Notes: generated from the letters alone by a model not told the origin. A stretch of DNA of 64,000 bases from Aporrectodea caliginosa (GCA_020284085.1 JACEVL010000159.1:754501-818500); one strand, 5' to 3'; shown: positions 12,000 through 23,516, numbered from the stretch's first letter. Translations and numbers: made by a program.

Positions 12000-12594
12000 G
12001 TAGGCCCTAAGGTGTTGAGTCTATTCCGTAGCGCTCTGGGTCTCTTACCATACGATTGCTCTTTCGTGAGCGAACTACTGTAAGTGAACTCTACTTGTAA
12101 CGAAACTAGAGGAGAGTGAAATAACGCGCACTTGAAAACCCACGATTAACATAAGCGAAATGTAGTAAAGCGCAACTTTAAAAAATAACTCATCAGCAGC
12201 ACTCCTGACAAAGAAAGAGAACCCACGATCAAACAGGCCAGACTTCATGCACCAGCGAAAGAAGGAAGGTGACAGAATGATTAGCTCACTGCTCACTGTA
12301 AAGGAACACTATTTGAGGGTACAGGGCCAACAATGGCAAACCTTCTGTTGGGTAGTGGCGACCTAGCCCGAGGGACGACGAGGAGACTATGTGCAGCCGA
12401 TCGTATCGACCTGCGACCAGAAATGGACGAGACAGAGATAGTCTTGAGCCTCAGATTCAGATTTACTATTAAAATACGATACATGGAAAACTTTGCACTG
12501 TCCCTTCTTACCTTATTAGCTCACGTACAAATTTTGAATCCCTCCTATCCCGTGACGGATGTAGAAGTTTCAAGACGGGAGTAGGTACGTCAGT

Positions 12595-12670
12595 AAGTAA
12601 GTATATTCTTTATTTAACCGGTTGCAGAAGATTCGCACTCCGGTGTACAAACATCAAGTAATACAAAATA
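12595..12670 (-). mobile_element. LINE 3-prime tail fragment
   Basis: In reverse complement it reads TTTGTACACCGG, then a GC-rich linker, AATAAAGAATATA and a short ACTT repeat. The same layout occurs at 15888-15990 and 23815-23921 with different terminal microsatellites. This fits 3-prime ends of related non-LTR retrotransposons of CR1/L2 type. No coding part is left. Confidence 0.5.
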
Positions 12671-13024
12671 CGAAATCAGTATGAATACAACATTCTCTGC
12701 AAATTTACCTTTCTGACGGTGTAGTAGTTCTCCAAATTTTAATTGCCCTCGTGTCCTCATATATTATGTAGGCCTACGTAATTACGATTATGTGTCGTGT
12801 ATGTCGGAAGAAAAAGAGAAGAACGTGAACAGCTATGGATATGCAGTGTCAGCCTTTTCTTAGCCTTAGCAAGGGTTAGCGTTTGGCAAGTCCTCTCCCT
12901 CTAATATGTTACTATAATACATGTATACTATGCATAATTATATTGATACATATATCCCCTTACATCTATGTGCCTTATATTTGCTGGCACTGAGAGGACC
13001 TATAGCGTGTTTCTCTTTCTCCAG

Positions 13025-13144
13025 GACCTGACGTCAACCTTGGCATCTTGGTCTTGTCGCCGTCTCCACGACAACTCGTGGTCCCCAGCCCAACAACAAA
13101 TTTTGAACTGGAGCCAACGCAGTTCCAAAAAGAACAGGAATTCG
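13025..13144 (+). CDS. IGSF9-like exon: linker between FN3 domains
   Basis: The acceptor is TTTCTCCAG ending at 13024 and the donor is GTAAAA from 13145; both junctions are phase 1. It encodes a 40-residue low-complexity linker with LGILVLSPSPRQ, VVPSPTT and an E/Q-rich end. There is no domain fold. It is supported by phase match on both sides, good acceptor and donor, and its place between FN3-1 and FN3-2, where family members have a variable linker. Being symmetrical, it could be skipped without breaking the frame. Confidence 0.7.
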
Positions 13145-13593
13145 GTAAAACTTTCTTTCTGATGCCTGAAGATTTGAAGATTATAATCAGATCAGTATTA
13201 TTAGAACAGCTCAGATCGCATTAGATAGGTTGGGAGGACCTAGCGTGTTGTCAATCCAGGACCTACGTCAATCTTTTCTTTATTAGCGCCTGAGCATGTT
13301 ATACAGATTGTTAACTACCAAACAGAACAGGAAACAGAATGGCTCAGATCAAACTAGATCAGATTTGATGAGCACAGCTCAGATCGCATTAGATAAGGTA
13401 AGTCAGATGAGATAAGGTCAATCAGATTATTTAGATCGGGTTGGGTCAGATCAATGACTTTCGTGTGTTTTGTTTTCTTTGTGAAGGTTCCCTTCGTTGC
13501 CGTGTCTTTAGATAAGATAAAATTAGATTAAACTAGATTAAATGAGATCCGTTCATTGGCATTCGCCGGTGTGTTTCATATTCGATCGCACAG

Positions 13594-13881
13594 GTCCCCG
13601 TCCTCTGCCTCCCTTCAATCTGTCCGTTCACCAGCTGCGCAACGGCAGCCTCAACATTTCCTGGCAGGCGCCGGTCAGCAGTCCTTCACCGATCCTCTTC
13701 TACCAGATCCTCTACCGAACGGTTGGTCAGTGGGTTCCACTCAACGACCGACTGACCGCCAACGTCACGTGGTACCTCTGGACGACCGCCTCACGTGGTG
13801 CCATCTACAGCTTCAAGGTGACCAGCTATGGTCAGCTGTCCAAGAGCGACGCAAGCAGCGTCGTACTCTTCAACACCGGTG
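13594..13881 (+). CDS. IGSF9-like exon: FN3 domain 2
   Basis: The acceptor is GATCGCACAG ending at 13593 and the donor is GTAAGA from 13882; both junctions are phase 1. The whole FN3 domain is in one exon: PLPPFNLSVHQL, LNISWQAPV, FYQILYRT and YSFKVTSYGQLSKSD. Sequons NLS, NGS, NIS and NVT suggest glycosylation. The open frame extends a few codons upstream and downstream into intron sequence. Confidence 0.88.
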
Positions 13882-13904
13882 GTAAGACCAGGTCATACAC
13901 GTAA

Positions 13905-14110
13905 CGACGGCGACTGTAACTCTAAGTGCAACTGTAGTTGTAAATGTAATTCTAAGTGCAACTGTAGTTGTAAATGTAATTCTAAGTGCAACTGTAGTTG
14001 TAAATGTAATTCTAAGTGCAACTGTAGTTGTAAATGTAACTGTATCTTTTATTGTAACTGTGACTGTAATTGTAACGGTAAGTATAATTGAAATGTAGCT
14101 GTAGCTGTGA
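13905..14110. repeat. 30-bp minisatellite on a TGTAAC theme
   Basis: Four near-identical 30-bp units built on CTAAGTGCAACTGTAGTTG (13918-14037), grading into shorter TGTAAC-like hexamers to about 14260. The Cys/Asn/Lys-rich open frame over it is an artefact of the period being a multiple of 3. It starts about 25 bp after the donor of the FN3-2 exon. Confidence 0.9.
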
Positions 14111-14981
14111 CTGTAACTGGACATACAATAATAGTAGGCCTACCGGTACCCCGTTAGTTGTAATTGACTATGAGTGCAGTTGTAATGGTATATGTAGCTG
14201 TAAGCTTAACTGCTTCAGTTGACTGTAAGTCTAACAGTAATTGCAAATAAGTATGCCTAATAATTGCAGGTTATGGTAGGTCTAGTGTTCGCTGTAAATA
14301 ATTGTGATCGTCATGTATATTCATATTTAGCTATATTCAGCTACGTGTCAAGTGTGCTTAACGTCTACTGGATTCCGTTTGCGCATTTATACTTATTTGT
14401 GTTTACCTGTTTGCATTTAAGTATTCATATTTATTATAATAATTATAATATGTGGATATGCACATGGTCATATATATCCGCGTACACAACTGACCCTTTG
14501 TAGCGCGCTCTGATATATAACGCAAATTCGGTTATAGCGCGGTCGCGGTCATAGCTGTAGAACTCTGCATAAGAAACGTAATAATATTTCTATCACAGCA
14601 CAGTATACATAGTACCGTTCAACTGTTCTCACTCTAATAATGCACTACTGGAGAGTGAGTCAACAGCATATTCAGGTGTTTACGAAGTACATGTAATCAT
14701 GTATACATGAATTAGTGAACGATGATTTCTGCATTTGATAATGGAACTTTATAGCAGAGTGGTATTTCGCAGGTAAATGTAAATATGTACGTTTTTATTT
14801 AGCGACCGTGTGGCCTCTGCTATTTTATGCCATCGACGGTTAATCTTAATCCCAATCTCAAAATTTCTATAGCGCTACTACACCGTGTCAGAGAGTTGTC
14901 CAGAGATATCAAGACAGTGGAGGTTCAAGTCCGATTACCACGAGACCATATAGGCCTATATACCGTATATTATATGTGCAT

Positions 14982-15322
<341 letters not shown>

Positions 15323-15535
15323 AAGGTAGAATGTATGCGTGGGAGGGCCATGGTTGAATAGCCGTAATTTGGGGACAGGAAAAATAAACCAAGATGGCTG
15401 ATAGTCTCAAGGGTAACTCGATCGTTTTTGACAACCACGGGCCACACATGCCACGTTGTTAATGTCGGCTGATGGATATTTGCATAGTCATGATAGACAA
15501 TGTTTAATGATGTCTAATTGTTCTGCTCTTTCCAG

Positions 15536-15682
15536 ATGCAGTGCCTAGTAGTTCTGGGTCTGCGGGGTCGTTGCTTGGCAGCATCCTCGGCCTTGTGCTG
15601 ATCCTCGTTGCTGTGATAAGCCTTTTCTTCTCTCTCAAGTACTTCGTCAAACGGAAGCAGAGAAAGAAGTCCACCAGATACG
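15536..15682 (+). CDS. IGSF9-like exon: transmembrane segment
   Basis: The acceptor is CTTTCCAG ending at 15535 and the donor is GTAGAT from 15683; both junctions are phase 1. It encodes a short Ser/Gly-rich stalk, then an uninterrupted hydrophobic helix (SLLGSILGLVLILVAVISLF), followed by a basic stop-transfer sequence KRKQRKK. This is the expected single-pass type I anchor, with the tail in the cytoplasm. The open frame beyond the donor enters an ATC-rich intronic tract and is not coding. Confidence 0.85.
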
Positions 15683-15887
15683 GTAGATATGCCATCATTA
15701 TCGTCATCGTCGTTGTGTTCCTTATCCTCATCAGCATCATCATAGCCATCACCATCATCATCATTGTTAAATGTACATTACCATCATCGTCATCATCATC
15801 AAATTATTGCTATTAAAATGTGCATCACCATCATCGGCATCAATCGTAGTCAAACTTATTGTGTCCATCTTAATTATATTCATCATA

Positions 15888-15990
15888 GAATAGAATAGAA
15901 TATTCTTTATTGAAAACAATTGCATATCGCATTTTGGTGTACAACAGCTTAAGCATACAGAACACTAAGTCCGCCAATTATGTCCCATAT
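15888..15990 (-). mobile_element. LINE 3-prime tail fragment
   Basis: In reverse complement it reads TTGTACACCAAAATGCGAT, then CAATAAAGAATATTC and a CTATT pentamer tail. It has the same layout as the fragments at 12595-12670 and 23815-23921. A 5-prime-truncated non-LTR element is inferred. Confidence 0.5.
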
Positions 15991-16506
15991 AAGCACGACA
16001 TAAATATATTATCTGTTGAAAATGAACATGATGCAGGGCATGAAACTAAATTGCTTCATGCAGTATCCTTATAATAAATGTTTTTCTAGCCATAACTTTC
16101 TAGTCATAATAATTATAATTATCTTTATCGTATGTTCTCATCATAATAATTACATGTATCTTCATCAAAACTGTCTTCATCAAACTCTTCTTGACGACGG
16201 TAGTCTTCATTTACCAGTCGTCATCATACACGTATTCGTAGTCATCAATCATATTCGTAATCATCTTAACTGGAATTATAAGTTTTCTTCAGTCATAATC
16301 GAAATCATCTTAAAGTAGTCTACTTTCTTAGTCTTTATCGTCATCCTCTCAACTGAAATCATACGTTTCCTCCATCACCTGTTTTTTTCATATGACTTGG
16401 TGATTCCCTTGAGTTGGCCTTAACGTTTAGATCCACTTTTATGAACTCTATGGTTCTTAGGTGTCTTCCGTCTAAACTGAGTTTTGTGGTTGATTTTAAT
16501 CTCCAG

Positions 16507-16580
16507 GTAACATACGATACTTCGGTCCAAACCATGCAGAGGACTCCAGTCAGAAGTATGCTGATCATGCTTCATCTTAA
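16507..16580 (+). CDS. Candidate terminal exon of the receptor gene
   Basis: A T-rich stretch ending AATCTCCAG at 16506 is followed by a phase-1-compatible frame that reads 24 codons (GNIRYFGPNHAEDSSQKYAD and four more) to TAA at 16578-16580. Joined to the transmembrane exon it would give a very short cytoplasmic tail, with no PDZ-ligand-like end that I can recognise. The evidence is only splice signal, phase and position. The exon at 28873 is an alternative, and most IGSF9 relatives have a long tail. Confidence 0.3.
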
Positions 16581-16754
16581 AGTATTTAATTAACACCGAT
16601 CGACTGGCTATTGACTGGTTGACAACCTGTTTGACTGACTGACTGACTGACTTGACTGGCTGTTGACTGGCTGACAGATTGACTTCTCTGTACAGCACAA
16701 ATTTGGTCTTTGGTGTCTTAGCCCAGTGCTTCTCACACTGATTATGCGGACTAT

Positions 16755-16973
16755 TGTTGTACTTGGGCTTAACGACACTTTTTCATATCGAAGATGATCA
16801 GTGTCGGAGGCAGAAAGCAACCTCGTACTCCACGTTTATATTGCGACCGAGCCACCCGCAGTAAAGATCCGAGAAATTAATCTCTGATATTAAAACCGAC
16901 CGACCAGGAATCGAACCCGGGCCACCGGCGTGGCGAGCGGGCTACCAACCCACTCGGCCACTCAGGATCTCTG
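16755..16973 (-). mobile_element. tRNA-derived SINE with target-site duplication
   Basis: On the minus strand the element opens with a tRNA-like head: an A-box-like TGGCCGAGTGGG and a B box GGGTTCGATTCC about 45 bp later. An unrelated body of about 140 bp ends in GTCGTTAAGCCC and a short ACAACA tail. Perfect 12-bp direct repeats TATGCGGACTAT at 16743-16754 and 16974-16985 flank it, as made by LINE-mediated retroposition. At 219 bp it looks complete. Confidence 0.85.
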
Positions 16974-17099
16974 TATGCGGACTATAGCTAGTAATAGTTT
17001 AAATAGCCTTATCGAGGACAGTTGCTTTTCAACATCTGTTTACATAATTATATGACATGTTATACTAAAATTTAGATTTAACAACACTGTTACTGTTTC

Positions 17100-17111
17100 A
17101 TCATCATCATT

Positions 17112-17190
<79 letters not shown>

Positions 17191-17192
17191 CC

Positions 17193-17256
<64 letters not shown>
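17100..17256. repeat. (ATC)n microsatellite, tail of the adjacent LINE
   Basis: A trinucleotide tract with an ACC sub-block at about 17190-17207. On the minus strand it is (GAT)n directly after the LINE end. The same end-plus-GAT arrangement recurs at 18890-18950 and 25230-25282, so the tract is probably the LINE tail rather than an independent repeat. Poly-Asp and poly-Met frames over it are artefacts. Confidence 0.85.
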
Positions 17257-18045
17257 GTTCCTGACGCCAGTGGCGATGGGTACGAATAAATGTTCTCCAT
17301 TGTCCTCCGTCATTGACTTCTTTTGTCATTGTATCCATTTGTCGTGTCTAGTGTTAATCCAAGTGATGTTATGTCCTCATTTATATTGTCTATAATACAG
17401 CATAGTGTTTGTCTGCTTTTGTGTGGCATTCGGTCAACTGGCATTCTCTCTACATGTCCAAACCATCGGAGTCTTCTCTGGACGCCTTTGTCTAGCAGAG
17501 TTGTTTGTATCCCCATAACGATTGTCTTATAACATCGTTTCTTATTTTCTGAAGTCTTGAAATCCCTGCAATTATCCTCAGCCAACTCATTTCAACTGAG
17601 AGTAGGCCTATTATTTTCTCATTGTCCAGCATTCCGATCCGCATATGCCATATAGGCCTAGTAGAATGAGTCCTTATATTTGTTTCTTTATTTTCTCTGT
17701 TAATTCTCTGCTTCGCCGAGTTCATTATTCCAAATACTTGTGAGGTGCGTCTAATTCTTCTTTGGATGTCTTTTTCGCTGCCGTCATCTGCGGTTATTAG
17801 CCGTCCTAGAGAGACGAACCGTTCTACTTGCTCAATAGCTTCTCCTTAGGTGATGATAGTTATAGGTGTCTCATTGGTTCTTTCGATAATTAACCACTGT
17901 TTTGGTTTTCTCTGCGTTGATCATTAGGCTGAATCTTCTACTGGTTTCATCAGTCTGTGTCGTAGTATCCTGTAGTTCTCTAGTGCGAAAGCTAATCTTG
18001 TCAGCAAATCGGAGGTTATTCGCCATCTTTCCATTTAATTTGCAC
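17257..18045 (-). pseudogene. Dead non-LTR retrotransposon, RT C-terminal part (copy 1)
   Basis: On the minus strand, from 18045 downward, broken frames give NNLRFADK (a decayed form of the RT catalytic F/Y-ADD box), ELQDTTTQTDETSRRF and INAEKTKTVV. They then give MSWLRIIAGISRLQKIR and RRLRWFGHVERMP, the hallmark C-terminal block of RTE/jockey-like LINE proteins. Several frameshifts and stops interrupt it, and the 5-prime part is missing. It ends at the GAT tail at 17256. It is part of a tandemly duplicated segment. Confidence 0.8.
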
Positions 18046-18180
18046 GAAGATCGGAAGGACACGGGTTCGATACCCGCTTGCCCCATAAGGTTGACTCAGC
18101 CTTTAACTCCATAGAGGGCGTCTGTAAACGGAGCAGTAGGACAGATGGGCGCCGTGCAGGCTGCCATACAGTTAAATTCG
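18046..18180 (+). mobile_element. 5-prime-truncated tRNA-derived SINE piece (copy 1)
   Basis: It begins with a T-arm/B-box sequence ACGGGTTCGATACCCG, then the conserved-looking core AAGGTTGACTCAGCC, continuing to about 18180. The core resembles the central part of tRNA-derived SINEs reported from molluscs and other invertebrates (recalled, not searched). No A box or target duplication is seen. An equivalent piece lies at 20290-20420 in the duplicated copy. Confidence 0.5.
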
Positions 18181-18944
18181 ACTCTTGTTAAACTTGTTAT
18201 CATCTGTGACTACTATATCAAGTAATCTTACTGCGTACTTATCAGTTTGAATTAACAATCAAATATTATATTAGGCTATTATTATTAAACATTACATGGC
18301 ATTGAAATTTTGTTTTTCAGTGGCAAGCGATTTCCAAAGGGCAAGTATTCTATTGTTTTCTGATAGTGTTTTAGTTTAGTATTAGGCCTACTCAAGCAAG
18401 AAATTAAAACTTGGTATTTAAACACGTTAACATATTATCAACTAAAGAGCCATTAGTCTAAACTCTGGTGCAAAATTTTGGTTCAACATAATCAGTGGCG
18501 TAACCGGAGCTTCCCAAACATTACGCAGATTCCAACCTCTCTGAGGGGAGGGGTCTGGGAAGGGGCTGTACGGAACTTTTTATTTGGGGTGTGTAATGGT
18601 GCATTTTGGAGACCATCTTTTTTGGTTAAAAGTAATAGCATTTTACATCAGTTCTTTGGGAAATTATATAATTTCATAATTAAATTATATTATTTTGGTT
18701 TTTAAAATTGACTCAGCTGAAACGTCCGAGCAACCAACGTAGACTAAAAACAGACAGAATCAAAAATGAACTGCAATAAATTAAAGCATTGAAATTTTTT
18801 AATTTGCACAAAGTTTATGGACAGAATAAAAAATAAACTGCAATAAACAAAAGCATAGAAATTTTTAATTTGCACAAAGTATAAGGCTTACCACCACCAC
18901 CGTCATCACCACCACCACCACCACCGTCATCACCATCATCATCA

Positions 18945-20285
18945 TCAGTTCCTTAACGCCAGCCACTTGGTGGCGATGGGTACGAATACATGTTCTCCAT
19001 TGTCCTCCGTCATCGACTTCTTTTGTCATTGTCTCCATTTGTCATGTGTAGTGCATCCAAGTGATGTTATGTCCCCATTTATATTGTCTATACAGCATAG
19101 TGTTTGTCTGCTTTTGTGTGAAATTCGGTCAACTGGCATTCTCTCTAGGCCTATGTCCAAACCATCGGAGTCTTCTCTGACGCCTTTGTCTAGCAGAGTT
19201 GTTTGGATCCCCGCAGTGTGATTCTCGTTAACGATAACGATAACGAAAATGTTCGTTAACGAAAATAAAATGATTTCGTTAACGATAACTATAACTGAAA
19301 AAATATCATTAACTATAACTATAACTATAACGAAAATAACAATAACGAAAATTCATCTTTATTTTCGTTAATACACAAAAATAAAAATAGGAAGTGCAAC
19401 ATGGACGATTCGACATACATGACATAAATGAGAACGAAAAATGCGATATTTTTATTATGCAATTTGTCAGTTACTTTGGAAACTCGTGTATTCATGAAGC
19501 TGAATGCACCCATGCTTCAAAGGCTTTCAAAGCTTTGAGCAAATTGTGAAACAGCGTGTTAATAAGCACAATTTTGCTTTTAGCCTTAATTATTGTAACT
19601 AAGTAGTAACTAAAATTAACTAAAATAAAAATCCATTAACTATAACTATAACTATAACTAAAAATAATACTAACTATAACTATAACTATAACTATAACTA
19701 AAATAAAAAAAACATTAACTATAACTGTAACTATAACTAAAATAAAATCTGTAAGGAGAATCACACTGGATCCCCGTAACGATTGTCTTATAACATCGTT
19801 TCTTATTTTCTGAAGACTTGAAATCCCTGCAATTATCCTCAGCCAACTCATTTAAACTGTGAGTAGGCCTATTATTTTCTCATTGTCCAGCATTCCGATC
19901 CGCATAGGCCTAGTATAATGGGTCCTTATATTGTTGTCTTCAATTTCTCTGTTAATTCTCTGCTTCGCCATGTTCATAATTCCATATGCTTGTGAGGTGC
20001 GTCCAATTCTTCTTTGGATGTCTTTTTCGCTGCCGACATCTGCGTTTATTAGCCGTCCTAGAGAGATGAACCGTTCTACTTGCTCAATAGCTTCTCCTTA
20101 GGTGCTGATAGCTAGTTATAGGTGTCTCTTTGGTTCTTTCGATAACCACTGTTTTGGTTTTCTCTGCGTTGATCATTAGGTCGAATCTTCTACTGGTTTC
20201 ATCGGTCTGTGTCGTAGTATCCTGTAGTTCTCTAATCTTGTCAGCAAATCGGAGGTTATTCGCCATCTTTCCATTTAATTTGAAC
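18945..20285 (-). pseudogene. Dead non-LTR retrotransposon, RT C-terminal part (copy 2)
   Basis: The second copy of the remnant at 17257-18045. The frame near 20326-20084 again shows KMANNLRFAD, ELQDTTTQTDETSRRF and INAEKTKTVV; the WFGHVERM region is degraded by small deletions. A 555-bp hAT element is inserted within the C-terminal part. Not functional. Confidence 0.78.
19214..19768. mobile_element. hAT MITE with internal ATAACT repeats
   Basis: The termini CAGTGTGATTCTC and GAGAATCACACTG are perfect 13-bp inverted repeats. They are flanked by identical 8-bp duplications GATCCCCG at 19206-19213 and 19769-19776. The corresponding site in copy 1 of the surrounding duplication (about 17510) is empty. 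The interior is rich in TAACGATAACGA and AACTATAACT words, with no transposase. Confidence 0.93.
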
Positions 20286-20289
20286 GAAG

Positions 20290-20420
20290 ATGAGAAGGAC
20301 GCGGGTTCGATACCCGCTAGCCCCATAAAGTTGACTCAGCCTTCAACTCCATAGAGGGCGTCTGTAAACGGAGCAGTAGGACAGATGGGCGCCGTGCAGG
20401 CTGCCATACAGTTAAATTCG
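20290..20420 (+). mobile_element. 5-prime-truncated tRNA-derived SINE piece (copy 2)
   Basis: The duplicate of 18046-18180: GCGGGTTCGATACCCGC followed by AAGTTGACTCAGCC and the same body. It is part of the segmental duplication. Confidence 0.5.
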
Positions 20421-21451
20421 ACTCTTGTTAAACTTGTTATCATCTTTAACTACTAAATCAAGTAATCTTACTGCGTACTTATCAGTTTGAATTAATAATC
20501 AAATATTATATTATTATTATTAGCCTAAACATTATATGGCATTGAAATTTTGTTTTTCAGTGGCAAGCGTTTTCCAAAGGGCAAGTATTCTATTGTTTTC
20601 TTATAGTGTTTTAGTTTGGTATTAGGCCTAAGTTTACTCAAGCAAGAAATTAAAACTTGGTATTTAAACACGTTAACATATTATCAACTAAAGAGCCATT
20701 AGTCTAAACTCTGGTGCAAAATTTTGGTTCAACATAATCAGTGGCGTAACCAGAGCTTCCCAAAAATTACGCAGATTCCAACCTCTCTGAGGGGAGGGGT
20801 CTGGGAAGGGGGCTGTACGGAACTTTTTATTTGGGGTGTGTAATGGTGCATTTTGGAGACCATCTTTTGGTTAAAAGTAATAGCATTTTACATCAGTTCT
20901 TTGGGAAATTATATAATTTCATAATTAAATTATATTATTTTGGTTTTTAAAATTAACTCAGCTGAAACGTCCGAGCAACCAACGTAGACTAAAAACAGAC
21001 AGAATCAAAACTGAACTGCAATAAACTAGGCTAAAGCATTGAATTTTTTAATTTGCACAAAGTATAAGGACAGAATCAAAAATAAACTGCAATAAACAAA
21101 AGCAAAGCTCGAGGGTACGTACCATACGTATTCTATTTTTTGAAAGGTACGTACGTATTTTGGTACGTTAAAATACGTACGATTAATCTCTCTCAGACTG
21201 TCACAAAAAACAGTGTCTTGACGTATTTATGAGATTAGTATATTACGGACTACGTGAATGCCGTAGTCCGCATAGCCATTAAAAATTTGCTAGAAAAAAT
21301 TCGATTCCGTTCTTGTTCCGAGAAAAATATTGAATTTTTATTCCTATTCTATTCTCGTTCCAGACTTAATTTTTATTCCAGTTTTCGTTCCGTGGAACTA
21401 ATTTGAAATAATTATTATTGCTATTCTATTCTCAGGAATTAAAATAACACT

Positions 21452-22700
21452 CAGGTAACAGCATATCTTGCAATGCATTTGAACAATGGATCTTGCACTG
21501 GAAATAGTGGTATTCTTGAAATGCTACCACTTAGACAATGGTGATTGAAAGTGATGGGTGATTGGCGTTTTGGATAGCACAAAGGGTACTCTTTAGTCCC
21601 TAAATACGGCTTTCACATACATAGGATCTAAGTATTGTATTTCAAGTGTCAAGTAATAGTATATCTTGGAATGCATTTGTAGAATGGCTCTTGCATTGGA
21701 AATAGTGGTATCCTTGAAGGGCTACCACTTAGCCATTGGTGATTGAAACGGATGGGTGATTGGCGTTTTGGAGAGCACGAAGGGAGCTCTTTAGTACCTA
21801 GATAAGGCTTTCACATACTAAGGGTCTAAGTATTTTATTTCAAAGGTCAAGTAACAGTATATCTTGTAATGCATTTGTACAATGGATTTTGTGTTGCCAA
21901 TAGTGGTTTTCTTGAAGGGCTACCACTTACACAATGGTGATTGAAACAGACGAGTGATTGGCAGTTTCTATAGCAGCAAGGGTGCTCTTTTGTCCCTAGA
22001 AACGGATTTTACATACTAAGGGTCTAAGTATTTTATTTCAAAGGTCAAATAACAGTATATCTTGCAATGCATTTGTATAATGGATTTTGCATTGACAATA
22101 ATGGTAAGTTTCAAGGGCTACCACTTAGACAATTGATGGTGATTGAAAGAGATGGGTGATTGGCGTTTTGGATAGCATAAATGGTGGTCTTTAAGCCCTA
22201 GAAAGGGCTTTCGCATACTTAGACGATACCCTCATTTTACTTCATGGGACAAGTTACAGCATTCCTTCTTGCAATTTATGCAATGCATTACACCTCCCAC
22301 AATGATGGTAAGTTTAAAGGTTGCCAACGAGAGAAGAGTTATTATTAGAAATGAGTGATTGGCGCTTTTGATAGCCCTAACAACTGTCAATAGACCTTTC
22401 ACATACTTAGGGTCTAAGTATTTCATATCAAGGGTCAAATTTCAGGATTTCCACACAGCAATTTCTGCAGTGCATTTTGGTAATACAACGATGACAGAAC
22501 TGAAAGGCTACCACTGACTGAAGAGTGATTGCAAAATATCATTGATTGTCATTTTGGATAGCCTTATGAGTGCCTAACAGGTCCTCCCAAAATGCAGAAG
22601 TCAGTTTTTTAGATGAAGGGCGAAATTGCAGCTTTTCTTGCTATCCAGTGCAAAGGAATATGAGGAATTTCAAGGGCTATGGCGGAGATGCAGCGTGAAA
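21452..22700. repeat. Diverged tandem array, period about 185-203 bp, seven units
   Basis: Unit starts are near 21452, 21649, 21848, 22046, 22249, 22434 and 22620. Shared landmarks per unit are ATATCTTGCAATGCATTTG, then GGGCTACCACTTA, GGTGATTG, TTGGCGTTTTGGATAGC, and CTTTCACATACTTAGGGTCT. The first four units are similar; later ones decay step by step. No frame is open across units, so it is not coding. The period is close to a nucleosome repeat length. Confidence 0.87.
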
Positions 22701-23232
22701 GAGTTTTTAGGCCTAATGATTGATAGTTTGAACAGCTGCATTATTCAGACGTTTCGTTTTAAATAAATTTTTATATTCTGCAAGGACGCGATTTGAAATA
22801 TTATTCGTCTTGCGCCAAGTGTCGACCTTGAATATGAATATTATTGACGACTTCACAAAAGTTGACTTCCGGAACGGGTTGTCGTTCGATTAAAGTTTCG
22901 ACCGGCCATTTGCTATGAGAAATATTGAATATTTAAAATAATTTTTCAATCGATTTCCTCCTGTTTAACCAATTATAACTATACTAATGCATTAATTGGG
23001 CAGTGGTACGTTAATTGAAATAATTTACAGCGCCATTTGTTTCACTTAGAGTCAGAAAATAATTTACGACGCTAAACTACACGTTTACCAAATAATTTAC
23101 CAACCTAAACTTCTCTCCCTTTAAGGAATTTACCAACCTAAACTACGGGATTACCGTATTTTTTCCAATTAAATGGAAGTTAGATTGATGAAAAAATTGT
23201 TTGATGAAATGGAAGCTGGATTAATGATAGTT

Positions 23233-23285
23233 ATCATCAATGAGATAGTATTATGTAACGTTAATAATACTATCTCATTGATGAT
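23233..23285. repeat. Perfect 22-bp inverted repeat (hairpin)
   Basis: The arms at 23233-23254 and 23264-23285 are exact reverse complements (ATCATCAATGAGATAGTATT and two more bases). A 9-base spacer itself contains the palindrome TAACGTTA. The whole can fold into a nearly uninterrupted stem. Confidence 0.9.
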
Positions 23286-23419
23286 ATATTTATATATTAT
23301 ACATCTCTATGGTTATCATGCACACAGGTAGACTGCTTACTTACCAACGTCAGTGCGGCATTGAAGACATTGAAAAAATTTAGGCCTAGCAACGTAGGCT
23401 AAACTACGGTTTTACCATG

Positions 23420-23516
23420 AAACTGTCGGACTATCGAACCTTCGGATTATCGAACCTTCGGACTATCGAACCTTCGGACTATCGAACCTTCGGACTATCG
23501 AACCTTCGGACTATCG
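23420..23516. repeat. 16-bp tandem repeat, about six copies
   Basis: Successive copies of GGACTATCGAACCTTC, one with a C-to-T change. No open frame or known motif family. Confidence 0.9.

Larger units (their letters stand above)
17257..18890. repeat. Segmental tandem duplication, copy 1
   Basis: The stretch from the LINE 3-prime end through the SINE piece to TTTAATTTGCACAAAGTATA near 18885 is repeated in the same order from about 18945 to 21105. Differences are scattered substitutions and small indels, plus one 563-bp insertion in copy 2. The shared part includes non-LINE sequence such as the run starting CAGTGGCGTAACC at 18492 and 20741, so it is a duplicated block rather than two insertions. 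Confidence 0.9.
18945..21105. repeat. Segmental tandem duplication, copy 2
   Basis: The same order of parts as copy 1: LINE 3-prime end at 18945, RT remnants on the minus strand to about 20285, SINE piece at 20290-20420, then unique-looking sequence to about 21105. The only large difference is the hAT element at 19214-19768 together with its 8-bp target duplication. Confidence 0.9.

Noticed and set aside
17040..17338. Poly-Asp/Gly and poly-Met proteins
   Set aside because: Translation of the ATC microsatellite that forms the LINE tail.
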